From Streptomyces caeruleatus (lineage in GTDB: Bacteria; Actinomycetota; Actinomycetes; Streptomycetales; Streptomycetaceae), in contig NZ_KQ948925.1 in the NCBI RefSeq assembly GCF_001514235.1, positions 849,115-913,114 on the forward strand: 64,000 nt of DNA. The letters are read 5' to 3'. Both the position numbers and the translations under genes were made by a program. A model generated the notes under the pieces. That model made no database searches and was not told the DNA's origin. It saw nothing but the letters and a program-made list of their open reading frames with translations. This document shows positions 58,668 through 64,000 of the stretch, piece after piece (position 1 is the first letter of the stretch; every line of letters begins with the position of its first letter).

Positions 58668-59348
58668 TCAGGCGGCCACGACGTCGGGCACGGCCACCGC
58701 CTCGACCCCGGCCTCGAAGACCGCCTCGGCTTCGGCCTCCGTCAGCAGTTCGACGAGGGTCGCGCGGGCGCGGGCCACACGTGAACGGACCGTCCCGACC
58801 GGGCAGTCGCTCATCTCGGCCGCCTCCGCGTAGGGCAGGCCCAGCATCTGGGTGAGGACGAACGCCTCACGGCGTTCGTCGGGCAGCGCGTCCAGCAGGT
58901 CGAGCAGCGCGATGCCGTCGTCGAAGCCGGGCAGGCCGGTCGGCTGGGCGCGTTCCGCCGTCAGCGTCCAGTCGTCCGTGTCGCACAGCCGCGGCCGGGC
59001 GGCGGCGTACCGGTGACTGTCGATCACCGCGCGACGCGCGATCGACAGCAGCCAGGCGCGCGCCGAGGAACGCCCCTCGAACCGGTGCAGGCTGCCGAGC
59101 GCCCGCAGGAACGTGTCCTGCGCCAGGTCGTCGGCGGCCTGCGGGTCGGCGGACAGATGCGCCACATACCGCACGACGTCACGGTGCAGCGAGCGGACGA
59201 AACGGTCCGTCGCGTCCGGGTCGCCGCCGCGGGCGGCCAGCGCCCACGCGGTCGTCGACTCGTCGCAGGAGGCCGCCTTGGAGGTGTGGTCCGCCTTCGT
59301 GTCTCTCACGCGGGTCGCGCGTGAGGAGGGCAGGGCAGGAGTGATCAC
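58668..59348 (-). CDS. ECF-type RNA polymerase sigma factor
   Basis: A 226-aa sigma factor. Region 2 at about 45-110 (HLSADPQAADDLAQDTFLRA, SSARAWLLSIARRAVIDS) and region 4 at about 140-195 (LLDALPDERREAFVLTQMLG, EAAEMSDCPVGTVRSRVARA). GTG at 59348 follows GAAGGA. The N-terminal 35 residues are an extension. No anti-sigma gene with a zinc motif is adjacent; the upstream neighbour, 235 bases away, encodes a Met/His-rich membrane protein that could be sensor or target. Confidence 0.88.
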   Translation of the reverse strand: MITPALPSSRATRVRDTKADHTSKAASCDESTTAWALAARGGDPDATDRFVRSLHRDVVRYVAHLSADPQAADDLAQDTFLRALGSLHRFEGRSSARAWLLSIARRAVIDSHRYAAARPRLCDTDDWTLTAERAQPTGLPGFDDGIALLDLLDALPDERREAFVLTQMLGLPYAEAAEMSDCPVGTVRSRVARARATLVELLTEAEAEAVFEAGVEAVAVPDVVAA

Positions 59349-59583
59349 CTGAGTCCTTCTCGGGTAGTCCGGACCCCGGCACGGCGGCCGGGACGGCAGC
59401 GGGCGCGAAGGCGTCGCCGCCGGCATCCGGGGACGCGTACGGGAGCCGTACGCGCACGCCGTACCGGAGGGATCCGGGGGTGTCGGGGACACGGCCGTAC
59501 GACAGGTACGGCCGGGACCCGAGGCACGGTCGGCGTCGACGACTCGACGTCCGGGTCCGTACGGCCTCGGGAAACCGGCTGTC

Positions 59584-60330
59584 TCAGACGACAGCGATCC
59601 CCGGTGGAGGCCCCCGAGAGGTGATCGTGTGAACGAGCGGCAGCAGCCGCGGTGCCCGGTCGGAACGGCCGCGCCGCGGGCGCGGCCGCGGCCGGGTCGG
59701 CGGTACGGGCAGGGCGAGCGACAGCCGCAGCGGGGCCGCCAGCCATCCGGCCACGGCCCGCAGGATGCGGAACGCGGCACGCTCACCGTGCCCCAGCCAC
59801 AGGCCACACAGCAGTGCGGCGAGGGTGTGGGCGGCGAACATACCGAGCGAGGACATGCCGGCCATGTCGTGGCCCATGTCCATGGGGCTCGTCCCCATGG
59901 GGCCCACGCCCATGTCGCCCGCACCCACGTGGCCCGCGGACATGTGGCCCGCACCCATGTGGCCCGCGGACATGTGGCCGGCACCCATGTGGTCAGAGCC
60001 CATGTGGCTCCCGTCCATGTGGCCCATGCCCATGTGGCCCGCGGACATGGAACCCATGTCGCGCCCGGCACCAGCGGCGGACTGCGCGAACTCGAAGGCC
60101 GCGTGCAGCCCGCCCTGGGCGACGACCACGACGGAGACGACGAGCGGGAGTCCACGCTCCCGGCCCGCCAGGCACCAGCCCGCGCCGCCCGTCAGGACGG
60201 CGCCGGCGGCCAGCGTCCACCAGGGGACGGACGCGCCCGACATCAGGACGTGACCGAGGGCAGCGAGCAACACGCAGACAGACGCGAACATCGCGGCCCG
60301 TATCGTGCGCACACCCCACCCAGCAGTCAT
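59584..60330 (-). CDS. Met/His-rich membrane protein, probable copper binding
   Basis: A 248-aa membrane protein. About four predicted segments: two at 10-60, one at 65-90, one near 165-185. Between the third and fourth lies an extracytoplasmic loop of repeated GHM units (about residues 95-150; AGHMGAGHMSAGHVGAGDMG), with over a dozen Met and many His, suited to Cu(I)/Cu(II). The C-terminal 50 residues are basic. ATG at 60330 with GAGGG ahead is preferred. It lies between an ECF sigma gene and copper-handling genes on the same strand. Confidence 0.78.
   Translation of the reverse strand: MTAGWGVRTIRAAMFASVCVLLAALGHVLMSGASVPWWTLAAGAVLTGGAGWCLAGRERGLPLVVSVVVVAQGGLHAAFEFAQSAAGAGRDMGSMSAGHMGMGHMDGSHMGSDHMGAGHMSAGHMGAGHMSAGHVGAGDMGVGPMGTSPMDMGHDMAGMSSLGMFAAHTLAALLCGLWLGHGERAAFRILRAVAGWLAAPLRLSLALPVPPTRPRPRPRRGRSDRAPRLLPLVHTITSRGPPPGIAVV
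59925..60055 (-). repeat. Tandem short repeats coding for the GHM motif
   Basis: Repeats of the plus-strand block CATGTGGCCCGCGGA and its variants (CATGTGGCCCGCACC) follow each other about every 12-15 bases. They encode the Met/His repeat of the membrane protein and are prone to length change. Confidence 0.7.
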
Positions 60331-60541
60331 GACGGCCCTCATCCTCGCATCCGGGGCCCACTCGTCACGGGTGGGTACGCACAACACCCCCGTCCCGCAC
60401 TCAAGCCCAGAACGGTGATACAGGACACATCGCCTGGAGGGAACTGGGCGCGCACGCCGACCGACAAGTAAGGCGTGTGGGGGCTGTCTTCAACCGCCGC
60501 CGGCGAGGCTGTTTTCCGGGCTGTCCCCGGTGCCGCCGCCC

Positions 60542-61120
60542 TCAAGGCCCCTCCCCCGGGCGGACCACCACCGCCTGCACCTCGATCCGTCCGCCCCGCT
60601 CGAAGTGGAGGGTGAAGGGCACATAGGTGCCGGTCTGCCAGTCCGGATCGGCCCGCAGTGTCACGTCCAGGCCGAACGGGGACATGGCGAGGCCGCCGCC
60701 GGCCGGGATGCGGGCCGAGCCCACCGTCCGGGCGGACGCCGCGTTGCCGCTGGTCATGCGGTGGCGGCTGAGCGACATGCCGCCGCCGACCGCGGACGAG
60801 GTGACCTCCAGCAAGCGGTCGTCCGCGCCCCCGGTGTTGGTGATCCGGAAGAACGCGGCGCTGTCACGGACGTCGCCGTACGGCAGGAAGACCCGCCCGT
60901 CGGTGACCGCGATCCGCGCCGGGCTGCCCGCGCTGCCGGAGCCCACCCATGTGGTCAGTCCGCCCAGGGCGACACCGCACGCGGCGATCGGGGCGAGCGC
61001 GGCGAGCAGGGCTTCGGTGATCCGGCGGCGGGTCGGGCGCCAGGCCCGGGGGCGGGCCGTCGGGTCGGCCGTTCGTCCGGGCATCGACCCGGTCGTTCGC
61101 TCGGCAGTGGGTGCGGTCAT
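60542..61120 (-). CDS. PCu(A)C-like periplasmic copper chaperone, degenerate ligands
   Basis: A 192-aa protein with one N-terminal membrane anchor (about 37-57) and an outside domain of the PCu(A)C fold (SAAFFRITNTGGADDRLLEV, ARIPAGGGLAMSPFGLDVTL, FTLHFERGGRIEVQAVVV). The usual ligand pattern H(M)-x10-M-x21-HxM is incomplete: a His (SRHRM) is there, but PGGHxM reads SPFGLDV. It is coupled (ATGA) to the copper ATPase. It may bind copper weakly or serve another role. Confidence 0.76.
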   Translation of the reverse strand: MTAPTAERTTGSMPGRTADPTARPRAWRPTRRRITEALLAALAPIAACGVALGGLTTWVGSGSAGSPARIAVTDGRVFLPYGDVRDSAAFFRITNTGGADDRLLEVTSSAVGGGMSLSRHRMTSGNAASARTVGSARIPAGGGLAMSPFGLDVTLRADPDWQTGTYVPFTLHFERGGRIEVQAVVVRPGEGP

Positions 61121-63594
61121 CGGGTTCCTCCCCCGGTCGCGACGGGCCTTGGGCCCGGAACACCTGCCACGGCCTGTTCCCGGCCGCGCGCCGCCGCCGG
61201 TGCGGGTGCCGGCTGCCAGGCCCGCAGGCGCAGGCTGTTGGCCACCACGAGCACGGAGCTCACCGACATGGCCACGGCGGCGACCATCGGGTTGAGGAGG
61301 CCGACCATGGCGAGCGGCACGGTCAGCAGGTTGTAGCCGAAGGCCCACAGCAGGTTGGCTCGGATGGTGCCCAGGGTGCGCCGGGCGAGCCGGACGGCGT
61401 CCCCGAGGGCCTCGATGTCGCCGCGCACCAGCGTCACGTCGGCGGCCCCGATCGCGACGTCCGTCCCCGTGCCCATGGCGATGCCGAGGTCGGCGCCGGC
61501 CAGCGCGGCCGCGTCGTTGACGCCGTCGCCGACGACCGCGACGCGACGGCCCTGTGCCCTCAGCTCCCGTACGAGGTCGGCCTTGTCCTCGGGAGTGCGG
61601 CGGGCGTACACCTCCTCGATGCCGAGCGCGGACGCGACCGCGCGGGCCGGTGCCTCCCGGTCTCCGGTGGCGAGGACCGGGTGCACACCGAGGCGCCGCA
61701 GCCGGTCCACGGCCCGGTAGCTGCCGGGGCGTACGACGTCCCCGATCTCGATCAGGGCCCGCGTCGCCCCGTCGACGCGGACGACGACCGGCGTGTGTGC
61801 GGCCGCCTCCGCGGCCTGGAGGGCGCCCGCCAGCGCCGGGGGCAACTCGTCGTCCGGAGCGAGGACTTCGACCAACCGGCCCTCGACCCGGCCGCGCACA
61901 CCCCGTCCCGCCTCCGCCCGGAAGTCGCTCACCTCGGGCAAGGGCCCCTGCTCGGACAGGGTCCTGCGGGCGTACGCGACGACGGCGCGGCCCAGCGGGT
62001 GTTCCGAGCCCTGTTCCACCGCCCCGGCCAGCCGCAGCAGGGCTTCCTCGCTGAGCCCGGGTCCGGGTCCTGATCCGGGTCCGGGTCCTGATCCGGGTCC
62101 GGGTCCGCCCTCCTCTCCGGGCACGGCCGTCAAGCGGGCGACGCTCATGTGCCCGGAGGTGAGGGTGCCGGTCTTGTCGAGGACGACGGTGTCGACGTGC
62201 TGGAGCCCCTCCAGGGCCTGCGGGCCCCGGACCAGGACGCCGAGCTGCGCGCCGCGTCCGGTGGCGGCCATCAGCGCGGTCGGGGTCGCCAGGCCCAGCG
62301 CGCAGGGGCAGGCCACGACCAGGACGGCGACGCACGCGGTGATCGCCGCCTGCGGATCGGCGCCGGCCCCGAGCCAGAACCCGAGGACGGTGACGGCCAG
62401 CGACAGGACCGCGGGGACGAAGACCCCGGCCACGGTGTCGGCGAGGCGCTGGGCCCGTGCCTTCCCGGCCTGGGCCTCCGTCACCAGCCGGGCGATCCGC
62501 GCCAGTTGGGTGTCCGCGCCCACGGCCGTGGCCCGTACGAGCAGCAGTCCGCCCGCGTTGACGGCACCGCCCACGACCGCCGAGCCCGGCCCGGTCTCGA
62601 CGGGCTCGCTCTCTCCGGTGACGAGCGACAGGTCCACGGCGGAGTTGCCCTCGACGACGTCGCCGTCGGTGGCGACCCGCTCTCCGGGCCGTACGACGAA
62701 GACCTGCCCGACCGCCAACTCCTCGATGGGAAGGAGGTGTTCGCTGCCGTCGTCCTCGCGGACCGAGACCTCCTTGACGGCGAGGCGGGCGAGCGAGCGC
62801 AGCGCCGCCCCCGTGCCGTGGCGCGCCCGCGCCTCCAGGAAACGGCCGGCCAGCACGAACAGCGGGACGCCGACGGCGGCTTCGAGATAGACGTGGACGG
62901 CGCCGTCCGAGGCGGTCGGCAACAGGCTGAACGGCATCCGCATACCGGGCTCGCCCGCGCCGCCGAGGAACAGGGCGTACACCGACCAGGAGAAGGACGC
63001 CGCGACTCCCAGGGAGACCAGCGTGTCCATCGTCGCGGTGGCGTGGCGCAGCCCGCGCAGGGCCCGGGCGTGGAACGGCCAGGCACTCCACACCGCGACC
63101 GGCGCGGCCAGCACGAGGCACAGCCACTGCCAGTTGCGGAACTGCCAGTCGGGCACCATCGACAGCACGAGCACCGGCACCGCGAGCAGCGCGGTGACGA
63201 GGAGCCGCTCACGCTCCCGCCGCACACCCTCGGGTTCCCCTACGCCCTCGGGATCCCCTACGCCCTCGGGATCCCGTACATCCCCGGGCTCCCGTACATC
63301 CCCGTGCTCCCGCCCGCTCGCCCGTTCCGGTTCGCCGCCCCGGCGCTCCCGCCGCTTGGGCGGCTCGGGCAACGCGGCCTTGTATCCGGCCTGTTCGACG
63401 GTCGCGACCAGTTCCTCGGGGCGGACGTCCGGCGGATGGCTCACCCGGGCGCGCCCGGTGGCCAGGTTGACCGTCGCGGTCACGCCCTCCAGCCTGGCGA
63501 GCTTCTTCTCCACGCGTCGCACGCAGGCCGCGCAGGTCATGCCGCCGACGGTGAGGTCCGTGGTGGTCATCGGGGGTGCCGGTTCCGTGGCCAT
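61117..63594 (-). CDS. Copper-exporting P1B-type ATPase (CopA-like)
   Basis: An 825-aa heavy-metal pump. One N-terminal HMA domain (GGMTCAACVRRV; Cys21 and Cys24), a charged linker with DPEGVGDPEGVG repeats (about 95-130), eight predicted segments, TGES actuator loop, CPC metal site (about 428), DKTGTLT phosphorylation site (about 468), SEHPLG and GDGVNDAAAL. CPC plus HMA is the Cu(I)/Ag(I) subgroup. A GPGSGPGPG insertion lies after the phosphorylation site. ATG at 63594 shares one base with the preceding stop (TGATG); ATG at 63570 is an alternative. Confidence 0.9.
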   Translation of the reverse strand: MATEPAPPMTTTDLTVGGMTCAACVRRVEKKLARLEGVTATVNLATGRARVSHPPDVRPEELVATVEQAGYKAALPEPPKRRERRGGEPERASGREHGDVREPGDVRDPEGVGDPEGVGEPEGVRRERERLLVTALLAVPVLVLSMVPDWQFRNWQWLCLVLAAPVAVWSAWPFHARALRGLRHATATMDTLVSLGVAASFSWSVYALFLGGAGEPGMRMPFSLLPTASDGAVHVYLEAAVGVPLFVLAGRFLEARARHGTGAALRSLARLAVKEVSVREDDGSEHLLPIEELAVGQVFVVRPGERVATDGDVVEGNSAVDLSLVTGESEPVETGPGSAVVGGAVNAGGLLLVRATAVGADTQLARIARLVTEAQAGKARAQRLADTVAGVFVPAVLSLAVTVLGFWLGAGADPQAAITACVAVLVVACPCALGLATPTALMAATGRGAQLGVLVRGPQALEGLQHVDTVVLDKTGTLTSGHMSVARLTAVPGEEGGPGPGSGPGPGSGPGPGLSEEALLRLAGAVEQGSEHPLGRAVVAYARRTLSEQGPLPEVSDFRAEAGRGVRGRVEGRLVEVLAPDDELPPALAGALQAAEAAAHTPVVVRVDGATRALIEIGDVVRPGSYRAVDRLRRLGVHPVLATGDREAPARAVASALGIEEVYARRTPEDKADLVRELRAQGRRVAVVGDGVNDAAALAGADLGIAMGTGTDVAIGAADVTLVRGDIEALGDAVRLARRTLGTIRANLLWAFGYNLLTVPLAMVGLLNPMVAAVAMSVSSVLVVANSLRLRAWQPAPAPAAARGREQAVAGVPGPRPVATGGGTR
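63225..63305 (-). repeat. Short tandem repeats in the linker of the copper ATPase
   Basis: Plus-strand units of about 18 bases such as CCCTCGGGATCCCCTACG recur four or five times and encode the EPEGV/DPEGVG/EPGDVRD stretch between the HMA domain and the first membrane segment. Confidence 0.65.
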
Positions 63595-63833
63595 CAGCCG
63601 CCACTCCCGTGCCGCATGTCCATGTCCCTGATGCCCCCGATGTCTCCCATCTCCCCCATGTCCTGGTCTCCGGGGTCCGTGCCACCGCCGCCGCCATCGC
63701 CCGTCCCGGAGCGGTGCATGCCGGGCGTGACGGGCCCGGCGGCGGCTCCGACGGCGTACGACACCGTGAAGACCAGGGCGAGCAGCAGCAGAAACCCGCA
63801 GAGGGCAGGTGACACAAGTTGGGGTGGTTTCAT
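63594..63833 (-). CDS. Small Met-rich membrane-anchored protein, 79 aa
   Basis: One N-terminal segment (about 8-30; SPALCGFLLLLALVFTVSYA) and an outward Gly/Asp/Met-rich tail (DMGEMGDIGGIRDMDMRH) that could bind copper and hand it on. AGGAGG lies 6 bases before ATG 63833, an excellent site. It is translationally coupled to the copper ATPase gene, which supports a metal role. No family name is known to me. Confidence 0.75.
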   Translation of the reverse strand: MKPPQLVSPALCGFLLLLALVFTVSYAVGAAAGPVTPGMHRSGTGDGGGGGTDPGDQDMGEMGDIGGIRDMDMRHGSGG

Positions 63834-63903
63834 CGACGGCCTCCTGACGCACGTACCGCTCCAGGAGTCGGGCGCGGTGGGCCGGGAGTTCCCGGACTCC
63901 CTC

Positions 63904-63999
63904 TCAGGCGGCCCCGCCGCGACGGCGTTCGGCCCGGTTCGGCTCCTGCGGCGAGGGCTCCTCGGGGTACGGGTGGCGCAGGCAGGAGGCGACCACCAC
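63904..63999 (-). CDS. Possible C-terminal end of a gene running off the window
   Basis: An open minus-strand frame enters from the right edge and stops at TGA 63904-63906 after about 31 codons (SCLRHPYPEEPSPQEP, then RRRGGAA). It lies 70 bases upstream of the Met-rich gene on the same strand and could be the preceding copper-operon gene. Too short to name. Confidence 0.3.
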   Translation of the reverse strand: MVVASCLRHPYPEEPSPQEPNRAERRRGGAA

Positions 64000-64000
64000 T

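Noticed and set aside
59925..60055. CRISPR-like or VNTR locus
   Set aside because: The repeats are in frame and encode Met/His units of a membrane protein.

Overview
The window is chromosomal DNA of a Streptomyces or very close relative. It is very GC-rich, has ATG/GTG (and one TTG) starts in tightly overlapping operons, a c-di-AMP riboswitch in front of a NlpC/P60-type gene, sugar importers without their own ATPase (as in MsiK-dependent Streptomyces systems), and dispersed palindromic elements typical of the genus. No tRNA, rRNA, CRISPR array or intact insertion sequence was found.

1-29.9 kb, minus strand: one long operon for a contractile injection system (CIS). In transcription order it encodes sheath, tube, two accessory proteins, a DUF4255 cap, an AAA+ ATPase, a 98-aa protein, a 2268-aa DUF4157 protein, a SUKH-like immunity protein, a CIS-tube adaptor, a LysM protein, hub, spike, PAAR tip, gp25, two baseplate-J-like wedge proteins, a tail-protein-I/beta-helix protein, a DUF6519 protein and an N-acetylmuramoyl-L-alanine amidase. 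Most junctions are ATGA, GTGA or TGATG overlaps. The 2268-aa protein ends in an HNH-type nuclease-like domain. That tail and the next gene are markedly AT-richer than their surroundings, so a toxin/immunity cassette appears to have been swapped into the structural operon.

30.4-37.0 kb, plus strand: an ABC sugar-acid importer (lipoprotein and two permeases) with 5-dehydro-4-deoxyglucarate dehydratase and glucarate dehydratase, closed by a strong hairpin, then an extended SDR reductase. 37.1-38.8 kb: a c-di-AMP riboswitch controls a secreted NlpC/P60-like protein that has lost its catalytic cysteine. 39.0-40.0 kb: a sugar-binding-protein pseudogene fused to the tail of a sugar-phosphate isomerase. 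40.0-41.1 kb: a graspetide (TgmA/TgmB-type) precursor and ATP-grasp ligase. 41.4-48.1 kb: a tandem-duplicated CE2/SGNH esterase, a DHA2 exporter, a CYP157-like P450 and a BBE-type FAD oxidoreductase. 48.3-49.1 kb: an ankyrin-repeat protein.

49.2-52.3 kb, plus strand: a cobalamin riboswitch followed by a BtuCDF-type importer. 52.2-59.3 kb, minus strand: an ECF sigma factor, a second BtuCDF/FecBCD-type importer, a 74-aa Cys-rich protein, and then four genes scarred by deletions (DHA2 exporter, asparagine synthetase, P450 and isonitrile synthase). These look like the remains of an isonitrile natural-product cluster with its own metal or metallophore importer. 59.6-63.9 kb: copper-handling genes, namely a Met/His-rich membrane protein, a PCu(A)C-like protein, a CopA-type P1B-ATPase and a small Met-rich membrane protein.

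The points most worth following up are the toxin/immunity cassette inside the CIS operon, the deletion-scarred isonitrile cluster, the graspetide pair, and the dispersed repeat elements sitting in frame in baseplate genes and inside the riboswitch.
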